Shown here: piece by piece, positions 27,221 through 35,125 of the stretch
Layout: each line of letters opens with the position of its first letter
Position numbering within the stretch: position 1 is the stretch's first letter
Assembly (NCBI GenBank): GCA_035463475.1
Contig: DATHTE010000133.1
Coordinates: 1 to 64,000 of the forward strand
From: JACPDI01 sp035463475
GTDB taxonomy: Bacteria; Acidobacteriota; Vicinamibacteria; Vicinamibacterales; 2-12-FULL-66-21
Length of the DNA: 64,000 bases
Direction of reading: 5' to 3'
The notes under the pieces: generated by a model
Seen by the model: the letters and a program-made list of their open reading frames with translations, nothing else
What the model was told of the DNA's origin: nothing
Database searches by the model: none
Made by a program: the position numbers and the translations under genes

Positions 27221-28925
27221 GACCGCGGCTCCGAGCCGCAACGCCAGGCTGCGCTCACGCCGCTCCGGCAGCGGCTCACGTCGATCCGCGCCATTTCCTG
27301 AAGAAGTTCAGCGGGAACTGCGGACGGCAAACCGGGAGCTCAGCACCCAGGTGCGAGCGCTAACCGACACCCAGAAACAACTCCAGCAGACGCGCGCGCA
27401 CTACGTCGAGCTCTTCGATTTTGCCCCCGTCACGTACGCGCTGCTCGATTCGGTCGGGTTGATCCTGAACGTCAGCCTCGCGGGGTGCCGGCTGCTGAAC
27501 ATCCAGCGAAGCCATCTCATCGGCCACCCGCTCCTCTCGTTCGTCGTCCAGGAGGATCGACGCGAGATGCTGGAGCACCTGCGCCGGTGCCGAACGGGAA
27601 CGGGTGTCGTGGAGAGCGAGATACGCTTCTCATCGCGAGACGGCCGGCGTGTGACATGTCGGCTTCACAGCAGGGCCGCGTCGTACGACGGCCGGGACCT
27701 CGTTCCGACGCTTATTGTCGACCAGACCGAGCACCTGGCGCTCGACGAAGCGCGCCTGGCCGCCGAACGGCGGCGGGAACAGGCAGAACGCGATGCGCAG
27801 GCTGCCATGGCGGCCAACGCGTTGAAGGACCGGCTCATCGCGACCGTGAGCCACGAGCTGCGCACCCCCCTCACGCCCGCGCTCTTCGCGGCAAGCCATC
27901 TGGCGGCAGCGGACGGGCTCTCCGGCGACGTGAGAACGCTGGCGGCCACGATCAAGCGAAACATCGAGTTCGAGGCGCGCCTGATCGACGACCTCCTCGA
28001 CGTTGCGTGTATCAATCGAAACGCCCTCGAGCTTCGACTGGAGACGGTCGATGTGCACATGGTCATCGATGAGGCGGTCGAGACGTGCCGTGCGGACGCC
28101 CGCCAGGGCGACGTGGCAATCCAGACGCACCTGACGGCGCCGGCTCATCACGTGCGCGGTGACCGGGTCCGCCTGCGACAGGTGTTCTGGAACCTCCTGA
28201 ACAACGCCGTCAAGTTCACGGGGCCCGGCGGCCGGATCATCGTCGCTTCCAGCAATGGATCGGACACCGCACTCCGGGTGACGATTCGCGACGAAGGGGT
28301 GGGCATGGAACCCGTCGTTCTCGAGAGCCTCTTTGCCCCCTTCGAGCACAGGCCAGTGCAGCCGGAGAGTCGGACGGGCCTGGGCCTGGGATTGTCGATC
28401 TGCAAAGGGATCGTCGCCTTGCACGGCGGCCAGATCTGGGCCAGCAGCGAGGGGCCGGGCCGTGGCTCCACGTTCGGAGTCGAGCTGAACACCACGGTCG
28501 GTCCGGAAGCGCAGACGGCTGCGGAGGGGGCGCCTGACACCGCGCGCGAGGCCTCGACGGGGCGGCGCGTGCTCATCGTCGAAGACGACGCGGACAGCGG
28601 CCACCTGCTCTCTCTCTTCCTGTCTACGCAGGGTTATGAAGTCGAGGTCGCGTCTTCGCTCGCCGAGGCTCTCAGCAAGCTCGATCGACCGTGGGACGTC
28701 GTCATCAGCGACATCGGCCTTTCAGACGGCAGCGGCCTCGAGGTGGCGCGGCGCGCCGTCCGCCTGCCACGGCCGCCGGAACGACTGATTGCGTTGACCG
28801 GATACGGCACGAGCGACGACCTCGAGGCGACCCGCGAGGCCGGATTCCACGATCACGTCGTCAAGCCGATCGATCCCCACAAACTGCTGCGCACGATCGG
28901 CGACCCGGCGAAGATCCCCACCTAA
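27201..28925 (+). CDS. PAS-containing hybrid histidine kinase with C-terminal receiver
   Basis: A 574-residue soluble sensor kinase. Basic N-terminus, short coiled coil (VQRELRTANRELSTQVRAL), a PAS domain at about 67-180 (HYVELFDFAPVTYALLDSVG), HisKA with His218 in SHELRTPLTP, and HATPase with N-box FWNLLNNAVKFT, G1 DEGVGM and G2 GLGLGLSICKG. A linker leads to a receiver domain (from about 455) with phospho-acceptor Asp504 in VVISDIGLSDGSG and Lys555 in VVKPIDPHK. No membrane segments, so it senses an internal cue or relies on the CheB/CheR partner whose gene overlaps its start. Phosphotransfer likely goes from His218 to its own receiver; no output regulator is adjacent. Confidence 0.92.
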   Translation: MRSKGPKTAAPSRNARLRSRRSGSGSRRSAPFPEEVQRELRTANRELSTQVRALTDTQKQLQQTRAHYVELFDFAPVTYALLDSVGLILNVSLAGCRLLNIQRSHLIGHPLLSFVVQEDRREMLEHLRRCRTGTGVVESEIRFSSRDGRRVTCRLHSRAASYDGRDLVPTLIVDQTEHLALDEARLAAERRREQAERDAQAAMAANALKDRLIATVSHELRTPLTPALFAASHLAAADGLSGDVRTLAATIKRNIEFEARLIDDLLDVACINRNALELRLETVDVHMVIDEAVETCRADARQGDVAIQTHLTAPAHHVRGDRVRLRQVFWNLLNNAVKFTGPGGRIIVASSNGSDTALRVTIRDEGVGMEPVVLESLFAPFEHRPVQPESRTGLGLGLSICKGIVALHGGQIWASSEGPGRGSTFGVELNTTVGPEAQTAAEGAPDTAREASTGRRVLIVEDDADSGHLLSLFLSTQGYEVEVASSLAEALSKLDRPWDVVISDIGLSDGSGLEVARRAVRLPRPPERLIALTGYGTSDDLEATREAGFHDHVVKPIDPHKLLRTIGDPAKIPT

Positions 28926-29045
28926 TGCCCAACGGCCCACGAGGGCCCTTGTGTTGACGGCGCTGAGCTGTAGACAGATCGCGGAGCGGTCCCGCGCGCG
29001 GAACCGGGGCGCGACCAGCGGCTGTCGGCTCGCCAGAGTTTCCAG

Positions 29046-29076
29046 CGTACCTGCGTCAACAGCAGCGCGCTTCGGG
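29046..29076. repeat. left copy of a 31-bp inverted repeat
   Basis: Begins CGTACCTGCGTCAACAGCAG and ends CGCGCTTCGGG. The reverse complement is found at 35034-35064 with one mismatch in 31. The last ten bases GCGCTTCGGG are immediately duplicated in this copy. It lies between the hybrid kinase stop and the stop of the membrane protein gene. Confidence 0.85.
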
Positions 29077-29112
29077 GCGCTTCGGGTTAAGCGTTGCTGA
29101 CGCGGCGGACAT

Positions 29113-29748
29113 TCACGAGGCCATCGCGAGCGTGGCGACGCTCGTCACGACGAGGGCTACCGCCCACACCAGGTCGAGATTGATCCAAGCCTTGCGCAGC
29201 AGTCCGACGCCGAGCTTCTCGAACACCACCAGCGCGACGAGGGCGCTGACGGCGAGGTAACCGGCGCTGTGGATCATCGTCGCGCCGGCCGCGGACCAGG
29301 CACCGGCGCCCGCGGCGTGAAGGGCGCAGTGCTGGGCGGAGGTCCCACCCAGCACGAGCGGCAGTACCATCAGCCCCGCGCCGTGCGCGGAGGCCATCAG
29401 GAACGACCACACCGTCAGGTCCTTCATCCCCACCTGCATGCCGACCCAGCGCGGGTGGCCGTGCCTGAAGAAGCGCGTGACGCCCAGCACCAGCAGCACG
29501 ATGGCCACGCCCCACTGAAGCGCGCGCAACGGGACGACGGCGCCCGCGAGCAACGCCAGCATGACCGCCGCGCCGATCGCCAGCGCGTGACCCAGTGCGA
29601 GCGGGAGCATGGCGCGGTAGACGGCGGCGCGGCGGCGCTCCTGCATCCCAAGCGCAACCGCGAACAGCCATCCCATGCCGGGATTGACCCCGTGGAACGC
29701 GCCGAGGGCCAGGAGCCCCGCCCACGACCAGTTCATCGAATCGAGCAT
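29113..29748 (-). CDS. polytopic membrane protein beside methanethiol oxidase (UreH/TauE-like)
   Basis: A 211-residue protein with about six hydrophobic helices. The first loop holds GAFHGVNPGMGW, and a second His-containing helix reads LALGHALAIGAAV; a third is MASAHGAGLMVLPLVLGG. Conserved His and Asn in membrane helices suggest transport of a metal ion or small anion, and the fold recalls UreH/TauE-type permeases, but I cannot name the family with certainty. Start ATG 29748 has GAGG at about -8. It is 7 nt downstream of the SBP56/methanethiol oxidase gene, so the pair is one operon. A role in supplying copper or exporting sulfur products to or from that enzyme is inference. Confidence 0.7.
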   Translation of the reverse strand: MLDSMNWSWAGLLALGAFHGVNPGMGWLFAVALGMQERRRAAVYRAMLPLALGHALAIGAAVMLALLAGAVVPLRALQWGVAIVLLVLGVTRFFRHGHPRWVGMQVGMKDLTVWSFLMASAHGAGLMVLPLVLGGTSAQHCALHAAGAGAWSAAGATMIHSAGYLAVSALVALVVFEKLGVGLLRKAWINLDLVWAVALVVTSVATLAMAS

Positions 29749-29755
29749 CGCCGCC

Positions 29756-31159
29756 TCACGCGAAGCAGTACGAATCGGACGAAGCGTCGCCTCCCTGCAG
29801 CCTGACCTGGTGCGGCCGCAGTCCGTCCGTTTCGAGCAGGAAGTTCGGGTCGAGCGCCATCCCGCCGTTCGGGTTGGCATCGAGCTTCGCCATCCAGCCA
29901 CGGATGCCGTCCGGATAGAACTGCTCGTCCCAGGTGCGATACAGCGAGTTGGTCAGGTACACGCGCTTGCCGTCGCGGCTGATCTCGACCATCTGTGGAC
30001 CGCCGTTCAGCGCCTTGCCCGGCTGCTTCGGGTGCGCCGCGCGCGCGGCGATGCCGCCGATCTGCACGGTCCCGGTCAGCACGGGGTTGAACGGATCGCA
30101 GACGTCGTACTGCCGCAGCTCGCCCGAGCCCCAGCAGGAGACGTAGAGGAAGCGATCGTCGAGCGACAGGTTGATGTCGGTCACGAGCGGAGGCACCGCG
30201 CCAAAACCCTTCAGCAGGTCGGGCAGCTGCGCCGCGTCCGTCGGCTGCGCGGGGATCTCGATCACCTTGCGGATCTTCCACTGGCTCCCGCCGTTGCTCC
30301 CCTCGCGATGCCACAGCCAGATCGAGGACGAAAGATCCTTGATGGAAGTCACGACGCCCACAAAGCCGTAGGTTTCCGTCGGATTGTGCGCAGGACGCAG
30401 CTCGAGCACCATCTGCTGTTCGGCGCCGAGATCGAGCACCTGCTGGTGCGTGCGCTTGCGGAGGTCCCACACGTGCAGCGAGTGGCCGTACTTTCCACCC
30501 AGGAGCAGCTCGGGGTTGACGCCGGCTTCCACCATCTTCGGCGTTCCCCACTCGCTGGTGATCATCGTGTCGTGGCCGAGGTGCCACCAGAAGTCGTACG
30601 CGAGGTGCTGCGGCCCGCGGTCCGACTCCCATGTTCCGCGCACGTCGAACGTCTCGGCGTCGAGGACGAAGATCCCTCCGGGTCCGCCACCATCCGGAGA
30701 GCCGAGCGCGTTCAGGTAGATGCCGTCGGGCCCGCAGTGGGTGGTGTGAGGTCGGCTGTAACCCGTTCGCCTCGCGACCTCCTCTCCCTCGATGACCTTC
30801 ACCAGGCGCGGCTTCCGAGGATCGGGCTTTGTGTCGAGGATGTGGATGCGAGACGACCGCAGGCCGGGCACCACGAGGTAGCGCCGCTCCATGTGCGGAT
30901 GCGGCGAGGAGGGGCAGAGGCAGGAGCTGCACGCGTTCCAGCCGAAATGATGCAGTTCGTCCCCCGTGCCGGGCATGTCCACCTGCTCGACCAGACGGCC
31001 GTAGCTGCTCGAGTCGGGATCGAGGTCCACCACCGCCATGGCGTCGGGCTTCTGCGGATCCGGGTTGAGCATGGCCACGTAGGCCAGCTTCTCCGGCTCT
31101 GCCGCCATCGCCATGGTGGGGGACGGGTAAAAGCTCTGATCCGGGGTCAGTCTTGGCAT
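29756..31159 (-). CDS. methanethiol oxidase / selenium-binding protein (SBP56 family)
   Basis: A 467-residue beta-propeller enzyme. The family (SELENBP1 in animals, MtoX in methylotrophs) oxidises methanethiol to formaldehyde, hydrogen sulfide and hydrogen peroxide and needs copper. Diagnostic blocks are HHFGWNACSSCLCPS (about 71-85) with the conserved cysteines, RPHTTHCGPDGIYLNALG, SEWGTP, GHSLHVWDLRKR, LVTDINLSLDDRFLYVSCWG, VYLTNSLYRTWDEQFYPDG and a HQVRLQGGDASSD-type end. Length matches. No signal peptide is visible, unlike periplasmic Hyphomicrobium MtoX, so it may be cytoplasmic. GGAGGAG lies 6 nt before the ATG. It is transcribed with the membrane protein and divergently from the regulator-hydrolase fusion. 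Confidence 0.88.
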   Translation of the reverse strand: MPRLTPDQSFYPSPTMAMAAEPEKLAYVAMLNPDPQKPDAMAVVDLDPDSSSYGRLVEQVDMPGTGDELHHFGWNACSSCLCPSSPHPHMERRYLVVPGLRSSRIHILDTKPDPRKPRLVKVIEGEEVARRTGYSRPHTTHCGPDGIYLNALGSPDGGGPGGIFVLDAETFDVRGTWESDRGPQHLAYDFWWHLGHDTMITSEWGTPKMVEAGVNPELLLGGKYGHSLHVWDLRKRTHQQVLDLGAEQQMVLELRPAHNPTETYGFVGVVTSIKDLSSSIWLWHREGSNGGSQWKIRKVIEIPAQPTDAAQLPDLLKGFGAVPPLVTDINLSLDDRFLYVSCWGSGELRQYDVCDPFNPVLTGTVQIGGIAARAAHPKQPGKALNGGPQMVEISRDGKRVYLTNSLYRTWDEQFYPDGIRGWMAKLDANPNGGMALDPNFLLETDGLRPHQVRLQGGDASSDSYCFA

Positions 31160-31282
31160 GTCAGTCTCCTCCGTTGCCGCGTGCCGTGCGCCTGCGTAAA
31201 ATGTCGACTCCTCAAAGCCGAACGGTTGTCGGGTCGAGCAGCCATTAGGCCTGAGAGCAGTCGCCGGTGTCCTTTATCAACC

Positions 31283-31315
31283 CTTAACCTTTGCTGAAAT
31301 CTTTCTGAAATGGCC
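31283..31315 (+). promoter_or_regulatory. three 11-bp direct repeats at the start of the regulator gene
   Basis: CTTAACC (31283), CTGAAAT (31294) and CTGAAAT (31305) start exactly 11 bp apart, the helical spacing used by OmpR/PhoB-type winged-helix regulators. The last unit overlaps the ATG at 31310. The gene it precedes encodes such a winged helix, so autoregulation is plausible; the site also faces the divergent methanethiol oxidase promoter region. Confidence 0.45.
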
Positions 31316-32590
31316 GCAGGGTCCAGCGCGACGTACGAATTCGGGCCGTTCCGGCTAGAGGTGGGTGAACGCCGGCTGTCGTGTGAGGGGCGCGTCGTGC
31401 CGCTGCGGACGAAGGTCTTCGACACGCTCTGCGTGCTGGTGGAGCACTCGGGACGACTGCTCACGAAGCATGAGCTGATGCTGAGCATCTGGCCCGACGC
31501 CTCCGTCGAGGAGAACAACCTCAACCACAACATCTCAACGCTGCGGCGCGCGTTGGGAGAGCAGGCGACGGGGCAGAAGTATATCGAAACCGTGCCGCGC
31601 GTCGGATACCGGTTTGTTGCCGACGTGTCATATGCCAATGGGGGGGCCGCGGCCCTGGCTCCAGCGCCCCCGGCGGCCCCCGCCCGCAGCCTGCGCCAGG
31701 AGATCCGCCTCTGCACGGCGAAGGACGGTACCCGGATCGCCTACTCGACGGTGGGAACCGGGCCGCCGCTCGTCAAGGCCGCCAACTGGCTCAACCATCT
31801 CGAATACGAGTGGGAGAGCCCGGTGTGGAAGCACTGGACCGACGCGATCACCCTACACCACACGTTCGTGCGCTACGACGAACGCGGGTGCGGGCTTTCC
31901 GACTGGCGCGTCCAGGACCTTTCCTTCGAGTCGTTCGTTCACGATCTCGAGACGGTCGTGGACGCGCTGGGCGTCGAGCGGTTCGATCTCCTGGGCATCT
32001 CGCAAGGGGGCGCCGTGGCGGCCGCGTATGCCGCGCGTCATCCCGAGCGGATCGGGCGCTTGATCCTGTGCGGCGCGTACGCGTGCGGGTGGAAGGTCCG
32101 CGGCGACCTTCGAGAGATCGAAGGACGGACGGCGCTGATCAAGCTCGTTCGGCTGGACTGGGGACAGAACAACCCGGCGTTCCGCCAGGTGTTCACGACG
32201 CGGTTCATCCCGGACGCGGGACCGGAGCAGATGGAGTGGTTCAACGAGCTTCAGCACATCTCCGCCTCTCCGGAAAACGCCGCGCGGCTGATGGAGGAGT
32301 TCTCGCGGATCGACGTGCGGGCGCTGCTCGGCGGCGTCAAGGCGCCAACCATCGTTCTCCACAGCGAGGGAGACGCCGCGATCCCGTTCGACGAGGGACG
32401 GCAGCTCGCGGCCGGCATCAGCGGGGCGCGATTCGTGCCGCTGCCGAGCCGCAATCATCTCGTGCTGGAACACGAGCGCGCCTGGCCAATCCTGCTCCGG
32501 GAGCTTGGCGAGTTCCTGGGATGGGAAGTACAGGAGCGCGCCGGGACCGCACGGCTGCAGAGATCGCAGGCGACCGCACATGGCGTTTGA
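31310..32590 (+). CDS. winged-helix (Trans_reg_C) regulator fused to an alpha/beta-hydrolase
   Basis: A 426-residue protein with two domains. Residues about 7-105 are an OmpR-type winged helix (YEFGPFRLEVGERRL, LLTKHELMLSIWPD, NNLNHNISTLRRALGE, YIETVPRVGYRFVADV). After a Pro/Ala linker, residues about 130-410 are an alpha/beta-hydrolase with oxyanion region (FVRYDERGCGLSD), nucleophile Ser in LLGISQGGAVAA, Asp in LHSEGDAAIPF and His in PSRNHLVLE, so the triad looks intact. There is no receiver domain or membrane helix. The hydrolase may act as a ligand-sensing or ligand-degrading module. There is no ribosome binding site at ATG 31310. The 3' end overlaps the permease gene by 11 nt, coupling the two. 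Confidence 0.85.
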   Translation: MAAGSSATYEFGPFRLEVGERRLSCEGRVVPLRTKVFDTLCVLVEHSGRLLTKHELMLSIWPDASVEENNLNHNISTLRRALGEQATGQKYIETVPRVGYRFVADVSYANGGAAALAPAPPAAPARSLRQEIRLCTAKDGTRIAYSTVGTGPPLVKAANWLNHLEYEWESPVWKHWTDAITLHHTFVRYDERGCGLSDWRVQDLSFESFVHDLETVVDALGVERFDLLGISQGGAVAAAYAARHPERIGRLILCGAYACGWKVRGDLREIEGRTALIKLVRLDWGQNNPAFRQVFTTRFIPDAGPEQMEWFNELQHISASPENAARLMEEFSRIDVRALLGGVKAPTIVLHSEGDAAIPFDEGRQLAAGISGARFVPLPSRNHLVLEHERAWPILLRELGEFLGWEVQERAGTARLQRSQATAHGV

Positions 32591-35021
32591 GCAAGAGTGG
32601 AACGACCTGAGGCTGGCGGCGCGCGGCCTGTGGCGCGCGCGCGGCTTCAGCCTCGCGGCCGTGCTGACGCTCGCCTGCGCAATCGCGGGCACGACCGCGA
32701 TGTTCGCGATTGTCGAAGGCGTGTTGCTGCGGCCGCTGCCCGTGCGCGAACAGGACGGTCTGCTCGTCGCCTGGAAGGAGCTGCGATCCTCCGGCTTCGC
32801 GCACTACCCGTTCGGCGCCGACGAGATCGACGCGGTCTCCCGGGCGAGCCAGCTCCTGGCGAACGTCGCGGGCGTGACCAGCAACGGTGCGGGACGCTCG
32901 GTCATCGTCGAGGACGGCAGCGCAGGGTACGTGAAGGTGGCCCTGGTCACCGGCGGGTTCTTCGAGGTCCTCGGGATCGACGCGGTCCGCGGCCGCGCGA
33001 TCACGCGCTCTGACGACCGGGAAGGCGCCGAGAACGTGCTGGTGATCAGCCACGGGCTCTGGCAGCGCCGCTACGGCGGAGCGGCCAGCGTCATCGGGCG
33101 CAGGGTGCAGCTCGCCGAGCAACCCTTCACGATTGTCGGCGTGATACCGCCGGACATCGACTATCCGAGGGGCGTCGAAGCGTGGAGGACGACCCGGTCG
33201 GTCCCGGTCGGCGGACCGTTCGGCGATGCGGCACGGCGGGAGATCGATTTGGTCGCAAGGCTCCGCCCCGGTGTCGCGCTCGAGCAGGCCGCCGGCGAAC
33301 TCACTGCCCTGACGCGGCGGTTCGAGGCGGATGCGCCGCCAAACCTGCCGCGCGGCCTCGTCCCCGTGGTTCGTTCGTTCGAAGAGGTCGTTGTGGGCGA
33401 CATGCGCCCTGCGATCGTCGCGCTCGTGGCGTCGGTCGGCCTCGTGCTGCTCATCGCGAGCGCCAACGTCGCCAACCTGCTGCTGATGCGCGGAGAGGCG
33501 CGCCGGTCGGAGCTGGCGCTGCGGGCGGCGCTGGGCGCCGGACGCGGCCGAATCGTACGCCACGTGCTGGCGGAGAGCCTGGTGCTCGCGCTTGCGGCCG
33601 CCGTCGTGGCCCTCGCGGCGACGTGGTGGAGCCTCGATGCAGCGATCGCGCTGATTCCCCAGGGCCTGCCCCGCATCGAGTCGGTGCGTGTGGACGCGAC
33701 CGTCTTTCTGTTCACCATGGCCACGGCGTTTCTCACCGCGCTGCTGTCAGGCTTGGCCCCGGCCGCATCGTCGATGCGCCGCGATCTGGTGCTCCAGCTG
33801 AGACGCGGCGGACCGGGAGTCGCGGGCGCGCCGGTTCGCCGTGTCCGACGCTCGCTTGTCGTGGTCCAGGTCGCCCTGGCCGTGGCGGTCGTTGCGGGCG
33901 CCGGCCTGCTGGCGCGGAGTCTTCTCCGGCTGCAGTCCATCGATACAGGTCTCGCTGCCGACCGCCTCGTGTTCGTCGATCTCGCGGTACCACCGGCGAA
34001 GTACAAGGATCGGGTCCGGCACGCGAACTTTCTCGACGAGGTCATGTCCCGGCTCGAAGCCATGCCGAGCATCGCGGCGGCGACTCCAGTGAACGTTCCT
34101 CCGTTCTCGGTGGAGGGGGGCTGGGACGTGCCGAGGTTCGCGGCGGAAGGACAGGGCGCCGATCGGGCCGCCAGGAACCCCGCGCTCAATCTCGAGTCGG
34201 TCCATCCGAACTACTTCGAGACGTTCGAGGTGACGGTCGTGCGCGGGCGCGCTTTCACGAGCGCGGATCGCGAGGGGATGCCCGCGGTGGCGATCGTCAG
34301 CCAGGATGTGGCGACGGCGACGTGGCCCGGCGAGGATCCGATCGGTAAACGGCTAAAGATGGGCGGCGCGGATTCGCGCGCGCCCTGGTACACCATCGTC
34401 GGCGTCGCTGCTCCGACACGTTACCGCGAGCTCGACAAGCCGCGGCCGACGCTCTATCTGCCCGCCGCGCAGTTCCAGATGACGGCGCGGATGCTCGTGC
34501 TCCGAACGAGCGCAACGGTCGATCGCATCGCGTCGCTGGCACGCGACGCTGTTCGAAGCGTGGACGCTGACGTGCAGGTGGTGCGGGTCACGCCGTTCGC
34601 GGAGATGCTCGCCGTACCCCTGGCGCGTGCCCGGTTCAACGCGCTCCTCCTGACGACGTTCGCCGTGACGGCGCTGCTGCTCGCCGGCATAGGCCTGTAT
34701 GCGGTGATGGCGGCGCACGTCAGGCAACGGGAACGCGAGCTGGCGATCCGACTTGCTCTCGGCGCGACCGGCGCGCGGCTGCGGCGTCTGGTGCTCGGCG
34801 AGGCCCTGCGGCTCGCCGGCGCCGGTGTGATCGCCGGCCTGGCGGGCGCGGCAGCGGCGACACAACTGCTGCGTGGACTGCTGTTCGGCGTGCACCCGCT
34901 CGATCCCGCGTCCCTCGCGGGCGCCGCACTGCTGCTGGTGACAGTCTCCGCGGCGGCCGCGTCGATTCCGGCCTGGAGCGCGACGCGGCGGGATCCCGCG
35001 GCGGCGCTGCGCGCTGATTGA
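32580..35021 (+). CDS. ADOP-type duplicated FtsX/MacB-like permease
   Basis: An 813-residue ABC-type permease of the acidobacterial duplicated orphan permease group. It has two tandem MacB_PCD plus FtsX units: first TM FSLAAVLTLACAIAGTTAMFAIVEG, periplasmic domain to about 270, then three TMs (IVALVASVGLVLLIASANVANLLL onward) with ALRAALGAGRGRIVRH. The second unit starts near RRSLVVVQVALAVAVVAGAGLL and ends with three TMs and ELAIRLALGATGARLRRLVLGEAL. No ATP-binding subunit is nearby, as usual for these orphans. They probably act as mechanotransmission systems or exporters with a distant ATPase. ATG 32580 lies within the regulator-hydrolase gene (11-nt overlap), so both are made together. Confidence 0.92.
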   Translation: MAFEQEWNDLRLAARGLWRARGFSLAAVLTLACAIAGTTAMFAIVEGVLLRPLPVREQDGLLVAWKELRSSGFAHYPFGADEIDAVSRASQLLANVAGVTSNGAGRSVIVEDGSAGYVKVALVTGGFFEVLGIDAVRGRAITRSDDREGAENVLVISHGLWQRRYGGAASVIGRRVQLAEQPFTIVGVIPPDIDYPRGVEAWRTTRSVPVGGPFGDAARREIDLVARLRPGVALEQAAGELTALTRRFEADAPPNLPRGLVPVVRSFEEVVVGDMRPAIVALVASVGLVLLIASANVANLLLMRGEARRSELALRAALGAGRGRIVRHVLAESLVLALAAAVVALAATWWSLDAAIALIPQGLPRIESVRVDATVFLFTMATAFLTALLSGLAPAASSMRRDLVLQLRRGGPGVAGAPVRRVRRSLVVVQVALAVAVVAGAGLLARSLLRLQSIDTGLAADRLVFVDLAVPPAKYKDRVRHANFLDEVMSRLEAMPSIAAATPVNVPPFSVEGGWDVPRFAAEGQGADRAARNPALNLESVHPNYFETFEVTVVRGRAFTSADREGMPAVAIVSQDVATATWPGEDPIGKRLKMGGADSRAPWYTIVGVAAPTRYRELDKPRPTLYLPAAQFQMTARMLVLRTSATVDRIASLARDAVRSVDADVQVVRVTPFAEMLAVPLARARFNALLLTTFAVTALLLAGIGLYAVMAAHVRQRERELAIRLALGATGARLRRLVLGEALRLAGAGVIAGLAGAAAATQLLRGLLFGVHPLDPASLAGAALLLVTVSAAAASIPAWSATRRDPAAALRAD

Positions 35022-35033
35022 GCGGCGCGCCAA

Positions 35034-35064
35034 CCCGAAGCGCGCTGGTGTTGACGCAGGTACG
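35034..35064. repeat. right copy of a 31-bp inverted repeat
   Basis: Reads CCCGAAGCGCGCTGGTGTTG then ACGCAGGTACG, the reverse complement of 29046-29076 with one mismatch. It starts 12 nt after the permease stop and ends 1 nt before the peroxiredoxin -35 box. Confidence 0.85.
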
Positions 35065-35065
35065 T

Positions 35066-35094
35066 TTGACGAATGTTACTCACGCCGCTAGAGT
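35066..35094 (+). promoter_or_regulatory. sigma70-like promoter of the peroxiredoxin gene
   Basis: TTGACG (35066-35071), 17-bp spacer, TAGAGT (35089-35094), then a leader of about 25 nt with GAGGAGG before the ATG at 35126. It is the clearest housekeeping-type promoter in the window. Confidence 0.6.
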
Positions 35095-35125
35095 GTTCGC
35101 TTCTTTTCTGTGAGGAGGTACGCAG

